A DNA stretch of 64,000 nt. It comes from Pseudovirgaria hyperparasitica. Lineage: Eukaryota > Ascomycota > Dothideomycetes > Acrospermales > Acrospermaceae. Position numbers and translations under genes: made by a program. Every line of letters starts with the position of its first letter. Position 1 is the first letter of the stretch. The stretch is taken from NCBI RefSeq assembly GCF_010093815.1, contig NW_022985564.1, positions 292,590 through 356,589 of the forward strand. The letters are read 5' to 3'. The notes under the pieces are model-generated. The model searched no databases. It was not told where the DNA came from and was given only the letters and a program-made list of their open reading frames with translations. This document shows positions 1 through 14,000 of the stretch, one piece after another.

Positions 1-1099
1 GAGGAGTTAATCTTTGCCTTACTATACCCTATTACGGCTCCTACTTCCTAGAAGAGGTTAACTATACTACTTAAGAGCTATTCTACGAGGCTAGTGATAT
101 AAAGGAGATTATTAAACGTGTCTAGAATATAGTCCCATCGCTCTTGCGGGTCCTAGATGGCGATGATTCGGTTAATAGTGGACTCATTTATTTCCGTAGC
201 TTCTATAGCCTATCCGTGCGGAGTAGTAGATGGCCTCGATACCACGATAGCCGTCGATGGCCCTGCTTTAGCACTCACGACTCTTAACTAGGACCGCGTC
301 TATCTTATTAGTACTTAACGATCTTATAACTCTTTACGGGTAGGCGTTTTCTTCTTCGGCGGGGCTATTATTATTATTAGTTCTATCGGCGAGTTACGTT
401 CTAAGGAGAGGTGGTTTAAGCGAGGCGGAAGTAGAGAAGGAGGTTTTATCGATTAAGGAGGTATAGAGAGGTGTAAGAGGGAAGAGTTATGTACTATCTT
501 AAGTTCTCTTTTTTATGCCTCCTCGAATGCCGGGTATATGGTAATTTTTATAAATGATCCTTGCCAACGGCCGTAGGCCCGTATACGTGTCGAATCTGTG
601 AATGAATATATACTAGGTACATAGGAAATCTATGAATGAATGTGTCTACCGGGTATATGGCGGAATCTATGAATGAATAGATACCGGGTATATTCTCATC
701 CTCATGAGACTTCCTATAAGTATCTTTTTCTCTTATACCTCCTCCTTCTTTTCTTCCTTATTAGTTTCTAACAGGGCCCGTTCCATAGTAACGAAATAGG
801 CCTTCGATAGGTAGGCTTCGATTACACGACCGGTTTCAATGTGTGGTGGGTGGAATTTCGCGTAAACGCTATTATGTCTTCTTTCGAGCATTGCTTGCTT
901 TAATAATGGGTTTTATCATTTTATAGTGATGATGGGGTTCATTATCCTCTTTCGATGATGGAGTTCATCGTCATGAGACTGCTTTTACAAGCATCCCTTC
1001 CCTCCTTAAAAAAACTTCTATCCTCTAGAAGGAGATGTCGATTCTAGGGAAACGCAAATATTCCTCTCTATTAAAGCCTTGCGGAGTAGGAATCACCAC
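1..1099. other. Degenerate repeat sequence with short tandem motifs, left of the first Gypsy element
   Basis: No gene is visible. The motif GAATCTATGAATGAAT and close variants, each with a nearby 'accgggtatat', recur about three times between 590 and 690. A second motif containing CATGAGACT recurs near 707 and 972. This stretch lies just past the end of the leftward pol reading, so it may be the 3' untranslated region or LTR of that Gypsy element (inference). I could not find a matching copy near 7.5-8.3 kb, so no LTR is claimed. RIP-type base bias is present but milder than further right. Confidence 0.4.
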
Positions 1100-4000
1100 T
1101 TCCACCCGGGTTCGTGTGGCGTCGTTAAGGTGTTCCGTGAGTTATTTATGATAGTTTTCCTCATCGCTACTCTCCTTATTTTCCTCGGTAATTCTTCTGA
1201 TTGGTAGTCGTGAGGGCTCGTCGTGACTCTCGTTACTCGCATTTCTTATAAAATATTTCTTTAACCTATAGCTAGGAAACGTCCCTCTGAGCATGGCTCT
1301 ATTAAGCTCCGCGAGCTTGTAAGTATAATTAAACACGGACTGGATTCTATATGGCCCCCTCTAATGCCACCTTAGCTTCCGCCCTATATCCTTCTATCGC
1401 TGCGAGTCGTATAGGAGGATAATCGTATCGACTGGTAACGACTCTTAACGAAGGTGATGGTCGTCATTCTATGCCTCTCTCGATTCCTTACGCGTTCGTG
1501 TCGCGTGGGCATGGGCCTCCTTAAGATCCTCGGATCTTCTCTTAAGTTATCTAGCTCGAAGAGCGAGTAAGTTAGACGTCGATCGCACCTTATCCTAAGG
1601 GAGCATTCGGAGCGACTCGAATTCGACTTCGATAGGCATGATTGGTTTATGGCCGAGCACGAGGTATACGGTACTATACCCTATACTAGCACGTGTCGTT
1701 ATTCTGTCTACCTAGATGACCGCATGGAGGTGGTCGGGCTAGTTCTTGAATCCGCCATTAGTTATCTTCGCGAGAGCATTAGCGAGTAGTATAAAACTTC
1801 TCTCGATAATCCCATTTGCTCGGGGATTATACGTAGACGTAACCTTCTAATAAATTCTATAGAGTCGGAGGAGCTTCTCTATGGCACCTATATTTTCTCT
1901 ACTACCGTTATAGGTGATTTTAGGAATGATTCTATATCTATAGATTACGTTCTTAAAGAGGAACTTTACGACGACTATGGACGTGGCCGCCGTACATGCC
2001 TCCGCCTTAGTCTATCCGCTTAGCTATTCTCGTATAGATACCACTTTACTATACCCCATGGAAGGTGGTAGTGCCGTTACGTCTAAGTGTATTCTTTACT
2101 AAAGAATAGGCGTTGTAACGTGGTAGAGCCCTTTATTAAGACCTCCGAGGAGCTTACTTCGTCGTTAACATTCGTTATAGGTTTTCACGTGCTATCGCAC
2201 GTCTCTACGTATACCTACCTACTAATACTTATCCTTAATCCTTCCGAGGGTCCCTTCGCTGCCTCTATGATCTATCTCGTCGTGAGTGGTAGTAATTATA
2301 CGCGCCCTAGTATTCGGATCCTTAATTACTCGTGTGTGTTAGTAATACCTATCTCCTCTCCGCCAGAGTATTCGGTCACGCACAAGGAACTTTAGGTAGT
2401 CGGTTATAAAGGCCTTATACGCTCGGTTGGTTAGGTCGGTTAGCCTCTCGAGTGTAGTAAGATACTTCGTAATCCTCTACCATTTATCGCTATATTCATC
2501 TATTAAGGGAGACTTAATGGCGGTATAGTCGAGTGTCCCTATCGTGTAATCTCTCCCGCTAACGGGCTTGATTAACGACGTCTCTAGCACGTCTATATAT
2601 AGAGCCATGTCCACGAACTCGTCTAGGTTAAAGGTAGGGACGTCTGGTGGTTCTTCTCCTTCGTATATCCGTGAGATGCCGTCGGCGACTACGTTACGCT
2701 TCCTAGGTACGTGCCTAACTATGAAGTTCTACATCTAAATCCACGCGAGCCACCTAGTAACGAGCGCCCCTAGTAAGTTAGTTACGGTGCGGTTGATTTA
2801 AGCGACTAGAGTATTCGCGTCTATTTCTATAATAAAGTGCGTGCCATAGAGGTATTACTAGAACTTCTATAACGCGTGGAGGAGGGCTCGGTACTCTAGC
2901 TTCACGGTGTCGTAGTTTCTCTTAGCTTTTGACTATATTCCTCTATTATACCGCGATAGCTAACGTTTACGATCCTCGTTCTCCTACATTAACGTAGCTC
3001 CCCACCTAACGTTACTAGAGTCTACTACTAGGATTATGTCTCCTGCACCTGTCCCGTACCGTAACGTTATTAGTGCGGGAGTAGTGGTTAGAGCCATCTT
3101 TAGCGCGTCCATCGAGGTCTACTCCTTAGCTATCTACTACTAGGCCGATTTATTCTTTAATAGTGTAAATAGCGGCGATGCGATAACAGCGTACCCGGGG
3201 ATCCATATCCGGAAATATATATAAACGCCAAGGAAGGCTCGCACATTCGTCGTGTTTTTATAGGGTTTCCAGTCCCTAATAGTAGTAACCTTTTTATTAC
3301 TCGGTCGCCTCCCTTTAATATCGTAGACGTATCCTATAACGTTAGCGGCTTCAATACACCACTAAGTCTTCTTACTACTTAGGGCGTATCCGGCGCGCTC
3401 TATATCCGCGAGAACCTTATCCACGTTAATTAAATGTTCTAGGATATACCTACGAATTCTAGGCAGGGCCTCCTTAGAGTTATATTTCGTCGTAGGTCCT
3501 TTAATACCTAAGTCATCTAGAAATGGCAGAGCCCTCTCCGGGATGTGTTCTTATATGATAGTTAACATGATTCTAACGAACTAAGCTACTGAATTAGTAG
3601 CCCCTTAAGGCAATGTTATCCCGCGTAGTAATCCTAGGGGCGTTATAAACCCCGTTAAGTCTCGGTAATGCTCTACTAATGGAATCTAATCGTATCCTAA
3701 GAAGAAGTCGGTAAACGTCAAGACGGCTATCCCCGTAAAGTACTCCGAGAACTCTTTATACGAGGGCGGCATGGCCGCATCACGAATAGTAACTCGGTTG
3801 ATTTCTATCGCCGAATTAATTAACCTGTAATCTTGTTCCTTATTGGCTTCCTTCTTCTTTTCCACGAGAAAATAGACGTTTCGATAAGGACCACTATAGG
3901 GCTCGAGCCTTCCGCTATTAAGACGCTCTTTTAGAATCGTGAGTACCTTCCTATAAAGGGCTCTAGGAATATTAAAGTTCTTAGCCTACCATGCCTTATG

Positions 4001-7000
4001 TTCTACCGTTCGGATCTCCTGCGGAGGTGCCACCTCCTCGTTAAATTTACCAAGGTGTGAGAATTCCCATGCTAGTGCTTCCTCGCGATGTAATAAGATC
4101 GTATATAGTAACTTGAGTTCCGCGGGACGTAGCTCTATTCTAATCTTTAGCTAACTTATGCGTAGAGGCGTTAGACGTGTTCCTAGCGGGATAGTTACCC
4201 TTCGAGGCTCTATTAGCCTATTAAACGCGTTAAGGCCTAGGTGGACGGCTAGAAGAAGTACCTACCGTGCGATTACTCGTTCACGCTAGTCTAGATACCC
4301 TAATAGATTCCTAGGAACCTTTCGGTGGGCTTCGGAGTCATCTACGGGGTGTACTTTAACTCCCTTTCTTTTATACATGGTGGCCATACTAAATCCCTTT
4401 GATACCCCGGATGAATACCGTCTTTAGAGGCCGGTGGAGCCTGCTATAAGCTATTCTATTATCGTGCCCTATTTATGTACGAAGGTAGCATACCTTGCCG
4501 CCGTAACTAGGGCGGCTAAGTCATCTTTTCTCGACAACCGAGTAACATTTTTAGGCCGGATTTTCTCGGAAAGCAACTCTATATAACTCATTTCTATATC
4601 CGTATAAAAATATAGCCTATCCCCTTCGTTGGTGGGTTTACCGGACCCCATTTAGTACGGATTATTAGTTAAGGGTAGCCCTTAACTAATAATCCGGCTC
4701 AACTCCGGCTTCCGGCGACATGCTCCGCCATATAGTTAGTCTCTAGCCACGGAGTTACCCTCCTTCTCTAAGACTAGAATATACTCGTCCGGGCTGGTTT
4801 CGAAGGTTACACGTTCTTATCTATATACGGAGTGGACTATTAAGAGTACTTACCCGGAGGCTAACCTCTGCACTATAAGTAAGGCCTATCTGGTATATGG
4901 CTCCCCTAGGATAAGGTTATGATTGAGTTCGCTATATACGAATATCGAAGTGGCCGTAATAATCCGACCTATGCGGATAGGGCATTACTATACTATTCCT
5001 ACGAATAGAGTGCTATGCTAAGTAGCGCTAACCAAACTCGAGTTCTTTATATATGGTGGAAGCGAAGATATTACTAGCCCGAGACGCCTCGTAGCATCTA
5101 GTCGAATACCATTTATCTATGCGCCACTATCGAATAGTGCTATACTAGTTGCCCTTTTAGGACTAACTTCCACGGGGTACCTCGGACACTCGGCCACCAG
5201 CCTTACTATCCCTTCCTTAAGCTAATTAATATCTTGTTACGTGATGGCCGTCCCCGTGGCATGGAGGGGTACTAATATATTAAGTTTATTTATCTCGGGA
5301 GCTATAGCATGGTCGTTTCTTTCTTTCTTCTCGGCTCTCTCTTCTCGAGCCTCGCGGACCTCTCTAGCTATAAAGTCGGGGGCGCCCTTCTCGAATACCG
5401 CGTGACGTAAGTCGCTATTAAGGCTTAATAGTTCGCTAATGGTAATATTCATGGTTGTCCCTAGAACGCGCACCAGCCATGCTTCGCTAGCTTCTATGCT
5501 TAGCCGCTGTCCTTCGCGTAGATAGTTATTAAGCTTAACGCCTCGGATGCGTGCCTTTTAACTAGGATTTAGGCCATCCCCTTTATCTATCTTATCCTCC
5601 GGCGCCGTTAGCTCTTATTTAGACGTTCCCTGGTCGCCACTCTTCTCGCCGTCCTCCTATTCCTCGATAATCCTTACGTACTACCCTTCACGCATTCCGC
5701 GGAGACGGGCGATCTTTCTTTCCTTAGTACGATTAGGTGTACTCTTCGTGATCCCCCTTCTAGATATTATAAGTATAGCGGGCTCTTCTAGGGCCATCTC
5801 CTCGCGGATATATCTATTACTAGCCACGTCGAAGCGTTCGTGGAATTCTATATGTCTATCTTTCTTACTCTCGGGCGACGTGACTTCTTCTTCCGAATCG
5901 CTATCCGCCGAGGCCTAGTAGGGACCCTTCGTAGGTTTTATACTAATACTATATACCGGCACTCCCTATAAAGCGTTAATGTTTACTACGGACGTAGAAA
6001 CCTTCACTCCTCCTCCGTACTAGCTTAGGCCGTTTTAAACCGTTACTACGTAGTTCTAGATAGCTTATAGAGTAGCTTATAGCCCTACCGAGAAGGGTAG
6101 TAATGGGATTTCTTCTCCGTTCGCCCCGAAACGCCCTCGGAACACTCGCACCCCGTTAACATTTAGTAATCCGTCTCTAATGTATCCTACCATCTCCGGA
6201 CATCTATATATTAGATAATCTCCTCCGTACGTAATGCATACGATCGGTCTTCGAGGCCTATCCTAGGCTATAACACCTCCTTGGGAGTCTCGGGTGGAGA
6301 CGTATTCTCTATTCTATGTATAATTCTATGGATAAACTTGCGTTAGTTCCATGGGCATGCCTCGTGCTTAGGGATATGCTGAAAGATTTAGCCTTCGCGC
6401 CTACTAGTTAATAATGGCCGAAAGCAGCTTAGGTTCGTACTTCTTAAGGGATGGGAATGAGGGATTAGAGGCAAAGCAGGACTTTATCTTAATTAACGTA
6501 AGGTCTAGTTTGCTAAATCTTTCTACTATCTCGTTAAACTTATCCGATTCTAGCGCGACGTGTACTACGACTAGAGAGGGGTGGTTAAATTCATTAGTTC
6601 TTCTTTCTTTATGTGACTACTCTTCTAAGCCGGTCTTCTTACTCCCTATCTTTAATTTATGGTACATGGCTATGGCTAGCTCTTGTGCGGCTAAGTGCTT
6701 ATTAATACGAGCTAGTTCCTTAAGTGCTCTGGCCTTTCGTGATACGAAGCCATAGATAATTACCTAGTTATAACTATGTGCTTCCATCGTGAGTTGACAT
6801 TTCTCTATAGCCCGAGCCTTAAGACTATTAGGCAGCCCTTCTAGGAAGAGCTCTATTCGCGAATACGAGCTTAGGCTTCCTTTAGCCGTAAGTTTCTCCG
6901 TGATAACACGATACCGGGAGTAGTACATAGGGAGAGAGTAGAATAGGTCTACTTTAACCATTTCCACGTATTTTCGGACAAAGTAGATGGTGCCTTCCTC

Positions 7001-7430
7001 GAGGGTAGAGTTAAATGGAGAGAATTCCTTTAATAATTCTTCACGTAGCGTGGCCTACTACTATTTCTAAAACCTACTTATTCCTTTAATAGTAGGACGG
7101 AGATAGTCCTCGTAGTATGATGGTAGGGAGGTTATCTTCTTATTAGGCGGAACTTCGTAGTTTATATACATGTCCTCGTACTTCCGAAGGAAGGCCGTAA
7201 TGTTTATTCCTTCAAAGCGCTCGGGGGCTAGGGTGGGTAGAGGTACTATCCTTCCTTATCGCGCAAATACTACGAAGAAGTCAAGCATCTCTCTACGAGT
7301 TACTAGGTCGTTGTTTTAAGCTCCTATCGCACCATTACTAGTAGTAGGTATACTAGTAGAGACGCTGGGGGTAAGGTTATTAGTCAAGGGATTACCTTAA
7401 CTAAAGGTTGGCCTAATGCGCCTACCCACA
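1100..7430 (-). mobile_element. Gypsy (Ty3-like) LTR retrotransposon fossil 1, leftward
   Basis: Reading the minus strand gives the Gypsy order gag, protease, reverse transcriptase, RNase H, integrase. Gag-like sequence lies around 7,320-5,950, with a zinc-knuckle-like stretch near 6,200. A protease active-site-like stretch lies near 5,150-5,050. RT similarity runs about 3,930-3,450 and RNase H-like sequence about 3,200-2,680. Integrase spans about 2,600-1,140 and ends in a typical Gypsy integrase C-terminus (YKLAELN...RLKKYF) at 1,142-1,336. The element is broken throughout by many RIP-type changes and is not functional. It looks less heavily mutated than the elements to its right, so it may be younger or less RIPed. 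LTRs were not identified. Confidence 0.8.
4658..4696. repeat. Perfect palindrome, 18-bp arms, inside Gypsy fossil 1
   Basis: The arms are CGGATTATTAGTTAAGGG and its exact reverse complement, separated by a 3-base loop (TAG). The inner 31 bp (4,662-4,692) is the same palindrome found five more times in the LINE copies to the right. It is the most extended copy, with four extra paired bases at each end. Confidence 0.9.
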
Positions 7431-8280
7431 ACACCTATCATCCCTTCTCCATGTTAACTAATCCCTTTATAAGGTGAACTATTACTATCGTCTTCATCGA
7501 TATAAGGTTCACGGTACCCTACTTATGTTATTATCTTCGTGTAAGGCGTTCCTAAAGTAGTATACTCGTGTGGCCGTGTTTGTAAATGACAGCTATGGCA
7601 GCACTAAACAGGTTGTATTTGTCATTTTTGAACTCTTCTTTACTACTTCATCTAGCCCTGTTTTATATCCCATTCCCCTAAGACATTTTCGAGTCGCGCT
7701 ATCACCCGTGTTAGCATACGCATGCTTTTTACGGCTTCTTTTAAGAGGCTAGCCCCTAGCGACTCCGGACTCCCTGTTTTCCGGACTCGTGGCTTCGATC
7801 TAGTAAGTCTAGACTGCCTTATTAGGCACGCCATATACTTCCCCTAAGCTAGTTTCGGAGTCCTAATCTCCCCCTGTAAGTTCGTAGTCCGGGTACGACC
7901 TCTAAAATTATGGTAAGCCATCGCCACGTGTATCCCTTAAGTAAATGGCTGTGTTCCTAGTATAGTAGTCACGACGAACTCACAAGTATCTCTCCCAGGT
8001 ATTATGAGTTCTCTTTGAACGCACGACTTCTTATTAGTTCTCTTTTACGATAGGACGGGTCTATACAATACTCTCAATCAATTCTTCAATAGCTAAGCCT
8101 AATAATCAATACCCATAGAGGCCCATGAACGTAAGGAAAGGTCGAATAGTCGAATATTAGTGATGGGGGAAGCGTGCCGAGCAGAATGACCAAGGAAAAC
8201 GCCCTCCTTAAATATACAATGAGCCATGTAATCGAGCTAGGGACACATACATGTAAGGCTATAGGAGCGGCCTTCCACAA
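7431..8280. other. Unassigned sequence between Gypsy fossil 1 and a protease fragment
   Basis: No convincing gene is visible. Base composition is more balanced around 7,560-7,700, where CA and TG occur at ordinary frequency. A short inverted pair, AAATGACA and TGTCATTT, lies about 28 bases apart near 7,586-7,629. The stretch could include the 5' LTR of the leftward Gypsy element, but no matching partner was found, so this is only a suggestion. Confidence 0.35.
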
Positions 8281-8704
8281 TAGATTAACGATAATTAGGT
8301 CTATATAGCGAGGTTCTATATCTTCTTACTAATAGTTATAACTTACTAGTATAATTTACTATAGTATTATCGGAACGTTAATATCTCCTTCTAAAAATTA
8401 AGGATAGGGTTTAGGCGTCTAAGCTAAGGTATCCCTAGAATTATATTCTATTAGCTAATATTAGCTATGATAAATTTATTAGATATCTACTATTTTATTA
8501 TCTTTAAGTTATGAACTTTATAATTTATTATAGCTTTATCTAAAGTTCTAACTTTATATCTATTAACTATAATAGTTTAGCTAACTTTACTAAGATTATA
8601 CGATAATCTATACTCCTTTATAAGAATCGATAAAATATAGTTATCTTCTATACTAGTATCTACGAGGGCCTATATAGTTTTATTACTATTTACTATAGAT
8701 AATA
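8281..8704 (-). mobile_element. Isolated Gypsy protease fragment
   Basis: This segment of about 424 bp is near-identical to 20,823-21,244, apart from mostly C/T and G/A differences. Read on the minus strand, the shared sequence has the hallmarks of a Gypsy aspartic protease (a VDT-type active-site start and a later ILG-type segment). Homology to the third Gypsy element stops abruptly at both ends, so this is a stray fragment and not part of a whole element. It is a fossil with no coding capacity. Confidence 0.7.
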
Positions 8705-11049
8705 TATAAGAATTATAGACGTAGGATAGTAGTCTAATAGGTTATAGGAGGATTTAGAAATATATTTAAAAGGGTAGTCTACTCTTCTAACGAGGTTAAT
8801 TCCTAAAGAGTAGGAATTAAGTATATATAACCTACTTATATAGTAGTCTTGCTTATTCTAGCTAACTTAACCTAGGTCTACCTATTACGGACCGTACTAG
8901 ACTATAGTAGTCTAGTTAAGTCTATTCTAGTATTAGCCCTAATAATATCCTTCTTCTTTTTATACTTCGCTCTAAAGTACTTAGCTATATATAAATCTAT
9001 AATTCTATAAGCGTTATATTTATACGTATATCTAATTAAATCTATATAATATTATTAATAGTCTTTATATTAGTAAACTTAAGCTCTAGTTTACTTTTAT
9101 TTATATACGCGTTTATCTCTTACTTCCTAGCTACTACCTTAGAGATAGCTCCGCGGGTTATATAACCGCTATATTAACTAAGCTTATATTTAGTTCTCTT
9201 ATTCTAAATTTTCTTCTCTAGTATATCTATCTTACTCTTAAGGTAAGTTATTAATTCGTATACTATCTCCTTTAGTTTAGATCCGTTCGGGTCTAGAGTA
9301 GTCTATTTTTATTAGAGCTAGTTCTATATAATCTATTCGCGTTATTACGGTTACTAATTTAGCTTCTTTAATCGCCTTTAAGACTAAATAAGTATTCTAC
9401 TCTTAGATCTCTAGCTAATATATATATATAGATATCTAATACTAGTTCTATTTCTAAGCCTATCTTCTTCTCTTATAAGACTTACTCTAAAGGGATTATC
9501 TCTACCCTAGCTATACCGGCTAAAAAATCTACTTATTATAGTAGTATAAAGGCGTACTCTAAGTTAGAGAAGAAGGTAGCTAAGACTACTACTACTATTA
9601 CTACTAATATAACTACTAGTTACTCTAATCTAGATAATTCTAGTACTAGTATTACGGAAGAGATAGCTATAAAGCCTATCTATATCTACTCGCGCTGTCT
9701 ATCTACTCTATCTCCTTTAGAGGATAAAGAAGATCTTATTATAGATAATAATTGAGAGTTTACGCCTTTGCCGCCTTACTCTAAATACTATTTCTCTTTT
9801 TAGTCTAATATAGATTAACTTAGTTACTCTAGGTTCTTTTAGAACCTTAATATTTACTCTAAATCTAGCCCTAGTAATAATAAGATCTAGGTTACTAAAG
9901 ATACTAAATATAGTTATAGTTTACACTATAGAAAAACAGTAAACTATAGTTTAATATACTTTAAGTATATTAAGGCTCACGTAACCGGCTCTAAATATCT
10001 CTTCCGCTCTAACTCTAGTATTAGCTACTACTCTACTAACCGCGATAGGCCTATATACCTAATCTTTAAGCTCTCTACCCGCTACCACCGCTATACTATC
10101 CTTAGTAAAGTTTATCTTTAGGTAAGTCTATTAGACTATTTTAGTCTAGGGTAATCTAAAGTTATCTATACTAATATATTTTTAGATTTCTATTTATATA
10201 TAAGATATATATAACGATCTTCACGTCCGTGAGACTCTTAGCGGTTCTAATAATTATCTAGCTTCTATACGTAGGGAGTTTAGGGAGTACTATAAGCTCT
10301 TTTTAGAGATTATTAAAGTATAAGTTTAGAAACTATTAATTATTATTAACCTTAGCTTATAATTTTTAGTCGCCGTAAGATTTCTAGTACTTAGACTATC
10401 TATTCTAGAGAGTTAGTTTTAGCTACTAAGGCTATAGAAGAGATTCGTGCTATTTCTTCCCGTCTACCTCGTGCTACTAACGGGTCTTATAAGAGATCTA
10501 CTAGTTCTCCTTCTAAGTTACCTTATAAGAGGGTATATATTCTATTCTAGATTATTCTAGACTATATTAGCTAACTTTAGGTCTAGTTACTCCGCTCTAG
10601 CGCTTAGTTATTATCTTACTAGACTCTAACTAAGCGCGTGGTTACTCTAGAAAATAAGGTCTCTAACCTCTATTACTCTATTACTCGGTTAGTTCGTTTA
10701 CTACGCTCTAAGAGTAATAATAAGATAGAGGAGTAGCTCTATGGCTCTATTTACTAGGGTTTCTATATAGTATATATTAGCTCTATCTACCTAGTTTCTA
10801 TCCGTTTTAGTCCTTTTTAGACCGTTTAGATATCTATCTACTAGTTTTCTAGTAATTTAATTCTTAACTTAATAATATTATATACGTTCTTATTTATTCT
10901 ATAACTATTAAATTCTAGGTTCTAATTTCCTTTAAGTTACTTAAGTATAGGTATTATATATAAATTAGTTTATCTCTCTAAATTATATTAGAGTACCCGA
11001 ACTAGTAGTCTAGTAGTTATTAGTTCGGGTACTCTAACCTTTTATATTA
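8705..11049. other. Unclassified RIP-degraded repeat sequence
   Basis: The stretch is very TpA-rich, with CA and TG scarce. Plus-strand translation gives low-complexity Ser/Thr/Lys-rich stretches, for example around 9,480-9,750, which cannot be assigned to any family. No terminal repeats were found. A strong 46-base hairpin occupies 10,990-11,035 and is listed separately. The stretch is probably the remains of one or more transposons, judging by composition and position only. Confidence 0.45.
10990..11035. repeat. Inverted repeat with 15-bp perfect arms
   Basis: AGAGTACCCGAACTA (10,990-11,004) is followed after a 16-base loop by its exact reverse complement (11,021-11,035). The perfect pairing stands out within heavily mutated sequence. 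It lies just left of the second Gypsy pol region, so it may mark an element end. It is unrelated to the recurrent TTATTAGTTAAGGG palindrome. Confidence 0.85.
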
Positions 11050-14000
11050 TATATTACAAGTTTAATTCCGTAGTAGGGTACCTTTTTAGTTTCTTAGTCC
11101 TATATTCTTCTTATATATAATAGTCTATATTAGTCTATTCTAGACTTCTCTATATTATTCTATTATAATATATCGCGTCGCGTACCTATAATGGTTATTT
11201 ACGTTTTCTTCGTGTTTAGTAACCGTATATCGCTTAAATTATAGGGCTATCTTATAGAGTTTTCCTAGTATACGTTTAGGATTTATAATTTAATACTTCG
11301 TTCTCTATAGTATTCTTCTTCTTTTTATAATAGCCCCGATAGCGCTAGGTTTACGGTAGTAATATATTATTCTATAACCTCTATTTATATATAGCTATTA
11401 TAGTACTTAAGATATACACCGTAGGTTTCTAGGTATTCTTATCCTTAGTATAGTTCTTCTAATAGATTTAATACTTTTAGATACCGTTCTCGTCGAGCCT
11501 ATGTTCGATAATATAGTCTACTTTATATATATCTAGTCTATCTTAGGGTATAATAGAGTATAATTATACGTTCATGCGTTTATATACGTTAGGTCGAAAC
11601 CTTTTAAGTAATAAGATATAGAATATATTATAGACTTTTATATCGTTTCCTAGGTCGAGCTTATAGACTCTTATACTAATATAACATTTAATTTAGAAGA
11701 GACTAGCCATTTTATAATCGAGCTTTTTATTTACTCGTAACGTTTATATATTATAGATATTAAGAAGGACTTTATCTCCCTTCTTATATACTTAATCTTT
11801 AACTAATCTATTATAGTACTTTATATATAACTTATTTACTTACTAGATTATTACACGATAGTTACGTGCGGTTTTAAAGATTTTAATTACTAGTTTCTAT
11901 ATATAGATGTTAATATCTATCGTTTAGTCGAACTAGACCGTATAAGATTCGAAACCTATTCTTAGACTACGTTCTAGGTTCGCCTAGAAGGGCGTGATAT
12001 CTATTATACTATAATAACTATTATTATACACGAATTCTACTATACTTAGTAGAGAGGCCTAGTTATCTTATTTAAAATTATAGAATATATAAAGGTAGGC
12101 CTCGAGTGTTTAGTTCTATCGCTCTATCTAACTATCTATTTATAGATGGAATACTATTAATATATTTCTATTTATACTAGCTATTTCGTAGAATAATGTC
12201 TAGAATTTAGACGTGAATATACTCCCTTAGTCTATAATAATTCTTTTTAGTATACTATAGACCTTAATAATCTTATTCTAGAATACTTATACTAGTTCTT
12301 TTAATATAATCATCTTCTATATAGGGACGTACCTAGATATCTTTATAAGTCTATCTACGATAATAAGAATTAAATTATAACTTATTCTAAGTATCTTACT
12401 TAGAGATAAGTTAACTATAAAATCTATAGTAATATCTTTCTATATAAAGAGGGGGACTAGTAGAGGCTATAAGTTCCTATATAGCTTATATCTAGGTACC
12501 TTTATTCTTTAATAAATTAGATAAGTAGCTATCTATTCTTTAATATACTTAGGTATATCTTTCTAAAAATAGTACTAACGAATTAAGCTTAGGGTACATA
12601 TATACCCGAAATATTCTACTAGGTTAGCGTTATAGTATTAGCTAACTATAGTAAATCGTACGTTATCTATCGGTATATAGTACTTTCTATTATAGTAGAG
12701 TAAGCCGTCTATAAAGGTCTACTTATAGTCTACTTCGGTCTATAATAACCTATCTTACTATATTTTATATAACTTTAAAACTATTAGGTCTATCTTTTAT
12801 AGATCCACGATTAACTAGGCGAGGTCTACTTAATATATATACCGGGTACTATCGCCCTCTCTAATAGCGCTAATAAATAGCTCGCTAGGGACTTCGGTAC
12901 CACGTCTTTAGTTACTAGCTTCGGTCTTATAAATTTAATTACTAGTATTAGTATTAGTATCTCGCTAATTATTAGATAACTTATTATCTAACCTCGTCCT
13001 TAAGAGTTAGGCCTATAGCTACTCTAGAACCCTATAGCTACTATAATTCTAGGCGCCTTCTTTATAGTTAGGTCTTCTTAATATTCTATTAGCTAGATTT
13101 ATACTTCTAGGTTAATAGTAGATTATAAAGTAGAAATTTATAAGCTACTTAGTCTATTAAACCTATTAACGATTTAAAACTATTATACTTATAAACCCCT
13201 TTAAGTTATAGTAATTAGTTAGTAACTTAACATTATATATAGTACCTTTAAGATAATATCACCACTACTTAAACAACTCTACTATTACTAGTAGCTCTTA
13301 GTTATAAATAGTATATCTAGTCTTAATATTAGCTATCTTACGCGAGAAGAACGTAACTAGATACTATTAGACCTTTTTAGACTCTATTAGTCTAGGCTAG
13401 AAGAGTATACCCGAGATTATAAATTCTAATATATTAGTTTTAATATAAATAGATTTAGTTAGGTTAAAGTACACTAGTAATAGAGCGGTTATAAATGCTT
13501 CTTTAATCTTCTTAAAGGATATTCTTTTAACCTTAGTTAATTTAATAGGTTATAATTTAATATTATGCTATTTCTATCTACTACGGACTATAATAGACGA
13601 GTTAGTAGTAGTAGTATACGTATTAAGTAGTGCGGCTAAATAGAAGAAGTATTTAATAAATTTTTAGTAGTAGTTAGTAAAGTTAATAAAGATACATATA
13701 TCTTAAACGGATTTTAGTTTAGGCTAGTCTATAATAGTAGTAACTCTATCTCTCTCTATAGTTATACCTTAATTAGTAATAATAAAGCTAAGAAAGTTAA
13801 TATAGTTCTAATGGAACTTATATTTAGATAGCTTAATATATAGCTTATACTTTTCTAGTCTATCTAGGACTATATATATATACTAGATATACTCCTTCTT
13901 ATTATCTAAGAAGATAAGAATATTATCTAGGTACACGATATATATCGTGTTAAGTAGGCCTACTAGCGCGTTATTAATATATACTTAGAAGGTATCTAGC

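Noticed and set aside
4658-4696. A telomere-repeat origin for the TTAAGGG/CCCTTAA palindrome
   Set aside because: The unit is not TTAGGG and is not in tandem. It is a single palindrome at each site.
6414-6755. A 113-aa open frame on the plus strand
   Set aside because: It is antisense to the gag region of the leftward Gypsy element and has no recognisable similarity.
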